64,000 bases of DNA, from positions 35,527,918 to 35,591,917 of the forward strand of contig CM026426.1 in the NCBI GenBank assembly GCA_014871385.1, written 5' to 3'. This document shows positions 1 through 10,639 of the stretch, in pieces. The position numbers and the translations under genes were made by a program. Source of the stretch: Ceratodon purpureus. Lineage: Eukaryota > Streptophyta > Bryopsida > Pseudoditrichales > Ditrichaceae. The notes under the pieces are model-generated. The model was not told the origin of the DNA. It saw nothing but the letters and a program-made list of their open reading frames with translations, and did no database searches. How positions within the stretch are numbered: the stretch's first letter is position 1; every line of letters begins with the position of its first letter.

Positions 1-319
1 CGTGCCGTGGAAGGCACTGCGTATACACATCGTTCAGGGGAATTGGTCGCAGATCCTCGCAGTGCACCTCCCTTTTACGGACTCAACCGCACTCCTGTTG
101 CGCGCTTTTGTGGCAACGTCCTCTTCTGATGCCGCTTGCAATAACATCTCAATATCAAACATCCCAGTGCGCACTTAAGAGATGTGTCATCCTTGTCAAT
201 GTGGACGTGGATTTCTCCATATCAATCCTGGAGTGCCTACAAATCTGCAACTGTCTGGACTCTTCATGGCCATCGTGGCGACTAGAATTCAGCAAGGTTT
301 AGAGATCTTTATTGGATGG

Positions 320-666
320 TTAGTTTATTTTGTCGAGGACAATGTACTTCAAGTAATTTGTACGCCATATTAGGGTGCTATCTTTGTCAAACGTGGCATT
401 TGCGATGTCTCCCATAGTGTTTATGCCTTTTCGTTGCATCCCGGAATACATTGGGATCACACCAGTCCACTGTGGATACACGTAGTCTATTGTTACCTGC
501 TGCATCCTGGGTTCCCACGGCACCCCAGGACCATTGGGAATCAGCTTTGTCTTCTGGTTCTTCCAGGATGGACCACTGCGCCCTATAGCAATTGTCTCGT
601 TCACGTGGTCGGGGTGCATTACCCACACGTACCTCTTCGGATGCAGAGGGCCTTGCTGTTACATTG
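320..666 (-). CDS. Exon of unknown protein
   Basis: An open minus-strand exon of about 115 codons. It begins after a clean acceptor (taacag) near 666 and ends at a stop near 320, so it looks like a last exon. The peptide has GPLHPKRYVWVMHPDHVN near its start and IAIGRSGPSW in the middle. It is rich in Trp, Pro and Met and shows no membrane segment. I do not recognise the family. It lies in line with other minus-strand exons up to about 4.2 kb and may be the C-terminus of the same gene. It could be part of a mobile element, because similar mosaic genes in this window are. Confidence that it is coding is moderate and rests only on length, splice signal and balanced composition. Confidence 0.4.
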
Positions 667-769
667 CAAAAAAACAGCCCAGTCGTTAGTGTTCTCTCTC
701 GATAGCTGGGGAATCTGAAAGGCTCTTGCACTACGTACATAACTTACTTATAGTTACAAAATTGTCTGA

Positions 770-980
770 CCTTTTCGCTGCGAGGCTTGTTCTCTTCCGG
801 AGGTATGTGGTCCAGGTATCTGGACGGTCGCTTTGCCTGTCTCTTGCTAGTCTTTGCCCTTCCAGCTTCTGGTATTTGCGGGATGGGTGTGGAGTGTGGT
901 GGGACTTGTACTGCTACAGCCCTTGGCGTCTGTCTACTTTGCGATGGCAACTCTGAAATGCAATTTGCATTGCCTGCCAT
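770..980 (-). CDS. Basic low-complexity exon, unknown gene
   Basis: Minus-strand open frame rich in Pro, Arg and Lys, with a basic run (KRQAKRPSRYLDHIPPEE) near its end. It is followed by a possible splice donor (gtaactat) at about 769. A basic linker of this kind is common in DNA-binding or transposon-encoded proteins, but no domain can be named. It sits between the exons at 320-666 and 1160-1854 on the same strand. It could also be a chance frame. Confidence 0.3.
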
Positions 981-1159
981 GATCAGGGGACACACTGAGA
1001 ACGACGTACATATATTAAACTATGAGCTCATAGCAACCAAGCTGAATCTGAAGTGATGGATGTGCGGGTTTAGATTCACCTTTCTGTGCATCCGTGCGCG
1101 GCCTCTTCTCTTGCCCTATGGCGCGCGTCAAGTCTTCTGGAATTGAAACGCACGTTAGA

Positions 1160-1854
1160 TCACTCTTCATAACATTGTAGCTTCAAACATTTGCAATCGC
1201 AATGTAACAACAACACAACTGCTAATGATTTACCTGGTGGAGTCGCCGTTCTTTTTTGAACCTTTAGCACGTTGTCGTTGTATGAACCGATCGCGATTTC
1301 AATGGCGTTTGGTGCTTCTCTTGGTCCGCGGTTTTCCGTGCCACCGCTCGAGTTTGTGGTGTTCCTGTGAACCACTGCACATGTCGAGCCTCCTGGTTGG
1401 GACGGTACAAGTACTGTCTAGAGAGATTCTAACGCAACAGTTGTAGGGCCGCGAGCTGTCTCCTTTGCAACCATTGCAGGTACTCCTTCTCCACCGCAAG
1501 ATAAGCTATGCTTGTGCACAGTCCCTGCAGATTCCGCTCCGCCCTCTGTTTCACATGAAACGTAAGAAACGAATGCGTTCTGAACATATAAGGAAGCACG
1601 CTTGCTTTTATACACGGGAGAGAGAATGTACCTTCACGTGTCTTCTTACTTGTGTCGCATGCTAAGTGGTCAAGGAGCCGCGTCTCATGCGTGATTCCAG
1701 ACGTGGAGCAGGCTCTGTCGGTTGTGCTGGGAAGTTCCGGGCTCGGGTTGTTCTCCGCCGTTGCCGCTATGTCGGTCCCAGGGGCACCGTCATTTGAGTT
1801 TCCAGCGGCTCCTCCATACTGGAAGTTAGTTGTTCCCGACCGCGTGCCTGCCAT
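1160..1854 (-). CDS. Unknown Gly/Ser/Thr-rich protein N-terminus
   Basis: A minus-strand reading frame starting with Met at 1854 (MAGTRSGTTN). A Gly/Asn/Ser/Thr-rich stretch of about 50 residues is followed by a Gln/Leu/Arg-rich helical stretch (YLAVEKEYLQWLQRRQLAAL). The frame meets a TAG stop near 1429, and plausible protein composition continues beyond it towards 1230. No domain is recognised. The N-terminal composition resembles disordered leaders of many transposon-encoded proteins (inference). It may be the first exon of the gene whose later exons lie at 320-980. Confidence 0.35.
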
Positions 1855-2024
1855 CTGTAGTCGCAGTAGGAGGTCCTAATCATTAGAGTGGAAGTAGGGA
1901 AAGATGTCATCGTGCACAGAGGTCAAAGTTAAGGTGGTAAATACGCCCCCTAAAGCGTCAACATTCGCAGTGGGGAGGTGTGCTGGGTTTCTACTTTGCG
2001 TCACTGTAGCAAACAGATCGAGGG

Positions 2025-2688
2025 TCAAGTAAGTCTGCAATATCCTCTAAACCCTCTACTCTCGTCTTTGTAGCAAAGGTGATCTACATAGGACTCCTGG
2101 TAGTCGGCGTACTCTGGGGTTGATTTCGCCCATGTCCTCCACGAACTGCACACCGCGCGGAACGACCAGATTGCAACGCACTTTTTGGAAAAGGTCGAGT
2201 GATGTGCAATGATCTTTGGCCATATACATTGGAGCGCCACTTCACTGGGGAGGCGGTCGAAGAACGACATGGGGAAATCGGATATACGTGTAGTTTCCAC
2301 GCTATGCTGGATAGAGAGCTCTCTGTGCTCCATTCTTTCACCGTTAATCGTGCAGTTGTTTTCTAAATGGACCCTGTCCTTAATATGTACTACGTTATCT
2401 ATGTTTCCGGGTAGGGGCCCTCCACATCCATCGTCCCATGTGTACTTCTTCAACATCGAACAAAGCAATCCCATTACCTGAAATCACCACGTCCGTTAGG
2501 AAACCCGGCGCCCCTATGGAACTGATATGGGCATGCATTACGGGACTTGCGGTCACTTCAATGGTGTGGGGCAGCTTACGGTGTCTACAAAGAGGTGGGC
2601 GTCCATGAATGATCGCAGCCCATGCCCCAGCCCACAACACATTGAGCGCACGGAAGTACTCTAAATCAGAATTGATAATGTTCCACAT
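2025..2688 (-). CDS. F-box-like protein fragment (two exons)
   Basis: Two minus-strand open frames join across a likely intron donor (tcag/gtaatgg near 2480). The 3' part has an F-box-like helix pattern: FFDRLPSEVALQCIWPKI, then a Trp/Cys-rich stretch VAIWSFRAVCSSWRTWAK and YADYQESYVDHLC. F-box proteins bring substrates to SCF ubiquitin ligases through Skp1. The LPxE core and the CSSWR helix ending fit, but the spacing between them is longer than in a canonical F-box. No recognition repeats (LRR, Kelch) are visible. The upstream part (2395-2688) carries no known domain. The assignment is from motif pattern only. Confidence 0.45.
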
Positions 2689-2889
2689 ACCTATGTCGGT
2701 TGCACTGTAAGGATGTTCGTATAAATATGACTGTTAACTTCAGGGTCGTGGTTATGCAAGTGATATCCTTTTAAAGACGAATGTATGCAATGTGACATAA
2801 ACCGGATGTTAGCAAAGACGGATGTATGCAATGTGACATAAACCGGGCGTGGATGCACTGGGGTGGAGGGGATCTGATTTGATGGGTTA

Positions 2890-4190
2890 GACCTTCATAC
2901 ATTCCAGGTCTCCTCACTCATGGCTGGTGTGGGTTGGCCGTCCACAATTAAGAGACGCTTCTTTGCCCTTGCTTCCTTGCGCTCGCGCTTAATCTTCCTG
3001 GCTTCTTGTTCGGCCTCCAATGTCACCCACTACTTGGCCAATGCTGGGAATGATTCCTTTGGACATTGGGGATGTTTGTTTCCCCTACCGCTTTTAATCC
3101 AGTATTTCCTCCACTAGTAACGACATGTTCTCATAGAGTCTTCAATGGTCCAGACAATGTATCCATCCTCGAGAGGGGGTTCAAAAACAAACTGTGCTTC
3201 TAAGATCTCCTTCATATTTTGAACCTCCTTCGCTGGATGTTCGTTAAATGATATCACGGCGACGTCAAGGAAACGTCTCGCTGTTGCTCGAAATGTCCTG
3301 TGTACGAACACTATGTAACCCTCTCCGATGTGCCCGTCTTCTGTGGTTGGAATTTTCATTGGCCAATCGCCGTTCTTAGACTTGAAAGAGTTCTTTGCCA
3401 GCCTATTGAGCTTTCGTTGTCGAGTACGCTTTGATTCCTTGTATACGACTAGTTTGTTGGCTGAACCGTCGGCTTCATTGACAAGGCCACCGTGAGTGGT
3501 GATCGGCTCGTCAGTGCTTGGAACATTGGATGCGGTCTTGCGAGGGGTGCATGCAGCCATGCCCATTCCTTCCGTTGATGCCGGATTATTCGACCGCGGC
3601 CACTAATCATTGGCCCCGAACATATGCGGCAGGAACATACCGCCTGAACGCATTGGACTGCCTTGGTAAAAACCCATTGACCCAGAGGTGTACATCCCTG
3701 CCATGGACATTGACCCTGCACTGTTCGAGCTACTGCTTCCCTGAGAAATGGAGCTCGATGTCGGCATTGCCATGAAAGTATATCGGCGTTGAAGTAGATA
3801 CGACGCTATTACGACAGGGTCCGAGCCTTGAGGGTAAGGGGACATAGGCGAAGGCGCTATCGCATGCGTATTGACACTTGGTGATTGGCCCCGCATCTGT
3901 GTCACGCCCAGGTGCTATTGCCGTGAGTGCATTGGTGTTGTAGTGAAGCCTGGGAACATGTACTGCATGGAGTCTGTTCCTGGCACTGCGTGCATCGCGC
4001 TGTTATTGTACAACAAGTGAGACTCCCAGGGCTCAAGATAGAGTGGTCGCTGGGGATATGACGTCATCAATGGAATCCCGGAGTTGCTTACAGCCTGCGC
4101 ATTCCACGGTTCTGCGTCATCTCGTGAACCGTAACCTTATGTTTAAATTGTTTTGAACGTGATTATGCTTTTGCTTTCTGCTGTTCTTCC
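2890..4190 (-). CDS. Long Met/Ser/Pro-rich unknown protein, interrupted
   Basis: One minus-strand frame reads as plausible protein from about 4190 to a TGA near 2890. It carries several in-frame TAG codons, each where Gln would fit. Its parts in order are a Pro/Tyr/Ser/Met-rich stretch (MSMAGMYTSGSMGFYQGSP), a basic stretch (KRTRQRKLNRLAKNSFK), an aromatic/acidic block ending YIVWTIEDSMRTCRY, and a charged C-terminal coil (EARKIKRERKEARAKKRLL). No catalytic domain is recognised. The composition suggests a nuclear, disordered regulatory or transposon-borne protein. Either it is a decayed gene or the TAGs are read in some other way; see findings. Confidence 0.4.
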
Positions 4191-4199
4191 TTCTAGTTC

Positions 4200-4699
4200 G
4201 TATACAATCTACCTATGACTTTATTTTCATGCAATGTACTCAGAAATCACAAAGTTTGTCCGTTGGTTGGTTACCTAGCTCCTGACGGTCGTGGGATTGT
4301 AACCGTCGTTACTCATCGCCGTCGGTGTGGTGCAAGCCTTGTCCCCAGCTCCAGCCTTGGTCGCTCTCAAAGATTCCTGTGCACAGAGGTTTACATAACA
4401 GATGCTCATTCTCCAGTAGAAATAACCAAGTGCATATATTCGAATCAAGATATACACATAACTCGATGCAAACTGAACTGTGTTCCTATACGATACGTCA
4501 CAAGTCAGGGTTGTGAGTGACATTGCATTTCCAAATCCACTCCGTGTACATAGGGGTGCTCGCAATAAGAGCTCTACGGTGTCTGGGCTCAGTAATTCTT
4601 AGTCTACCAGTAGAGTGCAGAGGGAACAACAACCAAATTGACCCTGACTAAAGTGTATTCAGGTTCGGCAATGAATGTAGGTACAGTATTGGAACAGAA
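4200..4699. other. Spacer, no gene seen
   Basis: About 500 bp between the Met/Ser-rich frame and the B3 gene. Only short overlapping frames occur on both strands, with no consistent composition. Nothing is supported. Confidence 0.5.
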
Positions 4700-4769
4700 T
4701 CAAATGAGGAGAAAAAGCAAACGCCGTAATTGAGAAGCAGTAAACCATTGCATAGGATCGGCAAAGCTT

Positions 4770-5215
4770 ACCAAGCAAGATGCGCTCCCTGGCCGGAGGT
4801 GAGTGGCGCGCAGCTTCTTCAGGAAGACTGGGCCATCTGACTCTCTCCGCACCGGCCCCTCCTCTTCAGCAACGACGGACTTCCGCGGACTGGTAGGATG
4901 GTAAACAGTTACCTTCAAGCATGTGGCGTCCACAATTTCGAAGACGAGATAACTGCCACGCTTGACCTCTTGCTGGTTGAGAAAACGTGACCAGCCATGG
5001 CCAACAGAGCTGGCTTCACGTTTACGGATTCCATCTTCGCGAATCTGGAATTTGACGGGCCATGGTCGCATCTCTAGACTGCCCGTCACAAGAAAGCAGT
5101 CTCCGTGCAGAGGCCACCCTATCTTCTCTGTGAATCCGGGTGGAATTTCTTGCGTGATATGCATTTCGCCACATTTCCGAGGTGTAGTGTCAATGTAAAG
5201 TGTGAGCAGCTTCAA
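4770..5215 (-). CDS. B3 DNA-binding domain protein
   Basis: Minus-strand frame starting at Met 5215. Residues about 20-105 fit a plant B3 domain, the seven-stranded barrel that binds the DNA major groove in REM/ARF/ABI3-type transcription factors. IPPGFTEKIGWP corresponds to the first strand and loop, WPVKFQIREDG to the central strands, HGWSRFLNQQEVKRGSYLVF to the conserved W..F....L..GD.LVF block, and LKVTVY to the last strand. A basic linker follows. The exon appears to end at a donor (cttg/gtaagc) near 4770, so the annotated C-terminus beyond that is probably intron. No ARF or AP2 partner domain is visible. A nuclear transcription regulator is the likely role; the subfamily is not assignable. 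Confidence 0.7.
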
Positions 5216-5252
5216 AGGTAATTAGCAGCACTAGTTCAGCATGAAGAGAATT

Positions 5253-5549
5253 TCAGACGCCAATGACGTAGTGGAGAAGCGGAAAGATGTGGAACTGGGC
5301 ACATACGAGATGGGCGCGCCGTGCCTTCGTCGACATGTTCAGTGTGAAGTACACGCTCCTAACGTCCTCCACCTCCTCCACCGCTTCTCCCTGTGGCAAA
5401 TTCATGATCGAGAGAAACAAAGCAGCAGAGGAGTTCAACAGCACAAGAGGTAACTGGAGTTCACGTAGCTCTAGGGAGTTCGAGCTATGGGGGGGGGGGG
5501 GGGGGGGGGGGTTGACTATGCTGCGCTCGTGCGCGTTTGTAGGACTCAT
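5253..5549 (-). other. Weak reading frame next to poly-G tract
   Basis: A 98-codon minus-strand frame just upstream of the B3 exon. Its run of prolines is only the translation of the G homopolymer at 5489-5511. The part after the tract (MNLPQGEAVEEVEDVRSV) is moderately protein-like and could be a 5' exon of the B3 gene, but no convincing splice pair was found. Confidence 0.2.
5489..5511. repeat. Poly-G homopolymer, 23 bases
   Basis: An uninterrupted run of 23 G on the plus strand. Runs of this length slip in replication and sequencing, so the true length is uncertain. It could form a G-quadruplex. Confidence 0.95.
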
Positions 5550-6342
5550 CGCGAGGGACAGAGGAAAAGGCCATAGGACTGGGAATTAGTAAGCACTGGT
5601 CAGTCGCCGGCATTTTATTAATTTGGCAAATTTATGAAGCCCCAACCTTGACTGTCACACATCAGCATTTATTGAGCCCCATCCTACGTGTCACTGCTTA
5701 GGATGTGGCAATTGGATATATCAGACCGAAAATCCGACTCTCCATGGACTAGTTCTCACCTTCTCACCGACACTGGGAAGCTGTACGTTCCCCTTTCGAT
5801 TCTAGGTACCTCAGAGACGACATGTCAGAAAATAACCAAGAACAGTCAAGCAACATTTGAGTTCCTCAGCACCAGCGACGCTCTATCAGATCTGCACGGG
5901 TCGGTAAACATAACAGCACATGAGGCCAGCTGGCGTTGCTTAACATCAACTTCAATAGCCACCATTGTCAGCAAGATGCAGAATTCGAAAGCAGACATAG
6001 AGAGGTACTACATCTAGTATCTACAGGCAAGGATGATGAGAAATCAGTGTCCATGTAAGGTAGCGCTCTAAATCCTAAACTGCATGTAGATTCACATCAC
6101 TGTAAAAATCTGGTTCACGTGTGTCCCAGAAATTTGACACAAGGTGTGGGAGCAACCACAGAAGGGCAGGTACCTCAAAGTCTAAACCCTAATCAAATTG
6201 ATGAAACACGTACTGAATAACTATGGTGGAAAAGTCGAATTTCCGACGTATACTTCCAAAATAATGTGGATTAAAATCCAGCAGCATTGCCTATCAATCT
6301 CTAAAAGTGAATTTAGCGCTTCAAGTATCAATCAAGACTTAC
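5550..6342. other. Spacer where E1-alpha 3' exons would be expected
   Basis: About 790 bp downstream of the last visible E1-alpha exon. A plus-strand frame at 5688-6017 has no recognisable domain. I looked on the minus strand for the next E1-alpha exons (ATQ.PQA, then GDGGTSEGD, the thiamine diphosphate motif) and did not find them here or further left. Confidence 0.5.
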
Positions 6343-7948
6343 GCTATTGGTGATGAAACAGTGGCGTAGTTGAGCTTCGCTGAGCCATAGTGGATTGGCA
6401 TCTGACGACCCTTGCCATAGTCGAGGTCATTGGAGAAACACTGATTGGCAAACTCATTGAGAGTGAAACCTCGCCACATGAGCACGCCTGGTTCTCGATA
6501 CTGCACCAATTCACATAACAACAGAGTTTAGCCAATCTATTGCAGCATACACGAATAATACAACATGGATCGCAATAAACGAGAGTAGGGTTATTTGGGT
6601 TTCGCCTCTGTTTCATCTCTTACATTGCCTTGTTTGTACATACCATGTCTAACCACAATTTACCTGAGCATAAACCATATCCTCATCACTAAGCGCTGCT
6701 GCGGATGCAATAGTGATAGCTTCCTCATCGAACGAGGTCAAGTAAAACGAGAACCGGCCCTGTCGCTGGGCTTCGAAGAACAACGAGTCCATGGATTGAA
6801 GGGTCACCATGTTCTGGTAGATCTTCAGTACAAGAGCTTTATCTAACTGCACCGCATCCCCCACCTGTCCACAGAAAACTTACAACAGTCGCTTAATTTA
6901 GCCAAACAGTATCATGCACAGATAGCAGAAAATGCAATCAATCGTAATAACCCAAAATTCCAATAGATATTGATCTGAACAGAATCAACCAACCTGTGGC
7001 ATGTGAGAATCCTTTATCAGGCGCCCATACTCTTCCAAAATCCGAAAGCAGGGCACTACCAACACATGTGTCTCCGGCACATACTTAAGTTTGCTGGCAA
7101 CACAGGTGTCTCCGGCACATACTTAAGTTTGCTGGTAAACCCTGCTTTCGCTCCCGGAAAATCATGGAACTGCTCATACAATCCCTACTCCACATCACAT
7201 GATTGGGACTAAATTGCGCAAATTCTAATCCCACACACGATCCACTGGCCAGGGTTATCCCAACTCATTGACCCAACTGCCATAGCTAGAACAACCATAA
7301 CTTTCTTTTCCCCTCGATCCACAGAATCCCAATCCGAGAATCTTAAATTCCACCTCCAAATTAAACAAACTTCTCCAACCGATCTCAACGATGAACCACA
7401 ACTTGACTAAAACGAACTGAATACCAGATTGCTCTACAGCTCAACCCACGACGCATCCCGGTTCCAGAACCCCAAAAGTACCAAAAAACTCAACTACCAA
7501 CAATTAGTTGACCAAAAACCACGCACGTAACAAAATTTTAGACATACAGAGCAATCATCAGACAAACCAAATCCTGATCACACCAACACCAAAACTACAA
7601 CGAAATCCTGACTTCAACCCCCGCAAATTCTCATAATTCTCAAAAACTCTCAAAAACTGTCACACCAACACTTTCCAATTGACCCAAACCACACACACGG
7701 GACAAAATTCTAGACATACTGAAAGCAAGCTAGCATGGCTCGACAATCACCTCATCCTGGTTGCCGTCGCTGTCCTCGCCGCTGCTAGACCCCGAGCAGA
7801 ACCGCCGCTGGGAGAACACACCCGAGGAGGTGAAGCTAGACGACGACGATCGATGAGCCTGGGAGTACTGGCGCAACTGCGCCTGCGATAGGCGATGAAG
7901 CAGGCGCCGGGAGATCAGCCTCGCCCCCGTTGTAGTCGCCCCGGGTAG
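6343..7948 (-). CDS. BCKDHA: Branched-chain 2-oxoacid dehydrogenase E1 alpha, 5' exons
   Basis: This enzyme subunit, with E1 beta and thiamine diphosphate, decarboxylates the 2-oxoacids of Leu, Ile and Val in the mitochondrial matrix. Four minus-strand exons are seen. 7751-7948 is an Arg/Ser-rich presequence (RLISRRLLHRLSQAQLRQYS) typical of mitochondrial import. 6994-7169 has DFPGAKAGFTSKLKYVPE and PCFRILEEYGRLI. 6664-6864 has MDSLFFEAQRQGRFSFYLTS and SAAALSDEDMVYAQ. 6343-6500 has YREPGVLMWRGFTLNEFANQ and YGKGRQMPIHYGSAKLNY. All have good GT/AG borders. No ATG is seen in the presequence exon, so a further 5' exon is needed. A 38-bp tandem duplication breaks the frame in the second exon, and the catalytic 3' half is absent from view. 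This is either a pseudogene or truncated copy, or a gene with a very long intron plus an assembly error. Confidence 0.88.
7062..7137 (-). repeat. 38-bp tandem duplication in E1-alpha exon
   Basis: Two 38-bp units, 7062-7099 and 7100-7137, differ at two or three bases. On the coding strand each carries AAACTTAAGTATGTGCCGGA. The upstream unit is in frame with DFPGAKAGFTS and the downstream unit with PCFRILEEYG. Because 38 is not a multiple of 3, the two halves of the exon are out of frame. No GT-AG window of 38 nt can be cut out to restore it. Confidence 0.95.
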
Positions 7949-8850
7949 CTACTAGATGGAGTACTGCGCTACCTTACGTGCAGCAACTACATGGACTCCT
8001 ACACAAGTGTCGAATAGAAGGTACACAAATTGAAAATAACTACTGTACATTCTTTCCAACACGAAAATGACAAATCTAATTGAAGAAGGTGCCTGTGCAT
8101 GACTCACAGACTGGAAGTACGGGTTGGAACACTTCGTCCCTCAACGTTGATTGTCCGAGAACATTATAAGTCTCTTGAAGTCCTTCTGTGGCACCTGCAT
8201 CGTCCAACGCTAAAAAAACCATGATTGAAATTGCGAAACCACAAGGGTCAACTGTAGACCGCCGGAACGTGTATGGTCACTGCGCCATGAGAATCTACTA
8301 GCCCCGGAGCAATTACGTCACGAACCTGTATTACAAGGAAGCACGGAAACTAGTTAGAAAAAAACATGCACTTATGAGAACTAATTCTGTTACCTGTAGG
8401 AAGCCTGGAAAAATACCATCCCCGCCTCAAAATGGCCATGGAGGCCATGCCCATGTTTCCAAAACCCGTGTCTTCAGAAGCAAGTTGACGGTTTCATGCG
8501 TTCCGGTTCCCTGCAAAGCGGCATGAGGATCACCACATATCCAAGTCAGAGTTACACAGACAAAGTATCAAAGGCAAATAGTTCTTAGAGGGCGCTGCAA
8601 CAAACATGCCCAGTGGGTCCCTGTATTGCTCTTATACAAGTCACAAGGGTGCATGCAGCCAAAAATTTGTTAATGCCATGGGTCAGAAAACAGAGTTCCA
8701 ACCATGCAGAAGTGATCCGCGTGGTGAGAAAGTGTCCAAGCACCAGTTACAGCAGTTCACCAGTTCTAATTGTTTCTGGGCCATATGGGACTAGGATTCA
8801 CGGGCTACAACAATTTGTCCACATTGGCACAAGCGTTTTGACTTTGCCTT
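7949..8850. other. Spacer, no gene seen
   Basis: About 900 bp upstream of the E1-alpha presequence exon, probably holding its promoter and first exon. Two short overlapping plus-strand frames at 8606-8852 lack protein-like composition. No recognisable element. Confidence 0.4.
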
Positions 8851-8855
8851 AACCC

Positions 8856-9477
8856 TTAGACATCCCACACCCACATGCATCGGACGAGCCACCGGAAGCT
8901 GCCAATCGGCATCCTTCTATGCCTAGCTCTGCACTGAACCACCATCGGAGTTGCCCAAACTGACGCTCCCACGCTCTCTGCGGCAGGACGGGTGACGGAA
9001 TTCGAGTCGGCGACGACGCTTGTTGCGGTTCCACGGACAGGGTAGGCGACTCGCGAAGCGTGAATGATCTCCAGCAGTTCGACTTCGCACGCGACTGTCC
9101 AGCACCACTCTGTCTCGGGCTCTAGCAGTTTAGCAAGGTGCACAAACGGTGGGATGTTCAAGCCGCGACGGCGCGCGATGTCAACCTCCTTCATCCATGG
9201 CCGAAGCTGTTCCACAGTCTCAGGTCCTTCTTCCACATAGATTACGGACGACGTCCTCCTCCTTCGGTTCACAACCTGTCCCCTCCTCATCCTGGCGGAC
9301 ACGAAAGTCTTCGCTAGCGAGCTCAGTGACTGAGGCAGGCCTCTCCAACACTATAAGCTTTCGAGAAGCCCCAGGGAGAAATGAGTCCTCTTTACCCCCG
9401 CGACAAAATATGATCAAGTTTGTAAGAGAGCGGAAGAACCGTGAAAAGGAAGAGAAGGTGTTGATGACTTGTACCAT
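8856..9477 (-). CDS. Unknown hydrophilic protein, frame shifts mid-way
   Basis: Two overlapping minus-strand frames (9220-9477 and 8856-9302) both look protein-like and may be one protein with a frame change or intron near 9250. The first has SRKLIVLERPASVTELASED and an acidic tail. The second has VIYVEEGPETVEQLRPWMKE, then NIPPFVHLAKLLEPETEW. No domain is recognised. A plus-strand frame at 9149-9577 overlaps and cannot be excluded as the coding one (it has KFVRERKNREKEEKV). Nothing is known of its role. Confidence 0.3.
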
Positions 9478-9577
9478 CTCGAAATTATTGGCAATCTCAC
9501 CTTCGTGTGTCGTACTGGATTACCTCTCCGTACGTGATCTCAGTGAGACGATGCCACTCGATTCGCCTTCAAGGTAA

Positions 9578-10262
9578 GGGCCAAATGCACACTTGGTACT
9601 GTGGTTCCACTTTCATTTCACTGCTGAAAGTTTGGACGTCGATATGTCACTTGGCACTTGTCATGACGGAACTCATCCACTTCCAACTTCACTTTGTCCT
9701 CCACTGTACTTTCCGTGATGCAATAACTTGTCCACCGGCAATGCATTTCCACTATCTCCCCGCTGACTCATTTCCAGGGGGTGCCCATGACGATTTGAAG
9801 TACTTTTGCACTTCAGTTTCTCCCTTCACTGTGCAGAGGCTTCTTCGGAACCTTACACTGTACTGGGAACATTGTGGCTGGTTCAGTAGTGACGTCTACG
9901 GGCTCGACAACTTCTGGTCCACGTCCAACAGTTCACTGCAGTGATCACTCCACGACGAGACATAGTGGAGGACAAATATCTGTGGAAAGTACAGCGAGGT
10001 CAGTACTTGGAAAGCATGGTCACAAGGACAACCATAGAAGCCAGTAGAAAGAATTGAGGTAGGGAAGTGACCCCGCAGCAACTGAGTACTGGAATACTGT
10101 GAAAGCGTTTTGGAAAGTTTCGACAACTTTCGCTCCAGATGCCCACTTTCATTTCACTGGGTACCTCAAGGGCCTCAGTGTGCAGACTGAGAACTTTCTC
10201 GACCACGAATGTGGATAAGTGACCACGAATTTAACTGTGAATTCAAAAACCACTCGCAAATG
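9578..10262. repeat. Degenerate CCACTT-rich repeat block
   Basis: Short related motifs recur in both orientations: CCACTTTCATTTCACTG near 9610, nearly the same near 10140, and TTTGTCCTCCACT near 9690 with its reverse complement near 9965. It looks like a shuffled, decayed foldback element. No clean ends or target-site duplication were found. Confidence 0.4.
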
Positions 10263-10639
10263 TTATTGAGGCAGACATACGTGATAGTGAGTATCACGAG
10301 CATTGCATGCAACTTGTATACCTAGAAATTCCGAGAGGGCTGAGATGGAGGTCTTCACGGTGTCCACGTCCGGGCACTCCATTACAGCCAGAGTTGCACC
10401 TTGATGTTGATCTGTGGATATTGAAACCAAGGTAATGTACAATTCGGAAAAGCGTGTGAAAATCCTTGAATATGAATGAGGACAAGTGACCCAGAAATAA
10501 ACAGATGCTTCAATAAATGTCACAAAAGAAACGGTTACTGATTTGCACCTGTACTCAATCAGAGTTCTTTGTGATAATCGTCCTGCATCTGCATTGCTTG
10601 ATACATACTCAACCTGCAAAGTGACGTAATATGGTGTAC

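Noticed and set aside
5253-5549. Proline-rich or glycine-rich protein at the poly-G
   Set aside because: The residue run is only the translated homopolymer.
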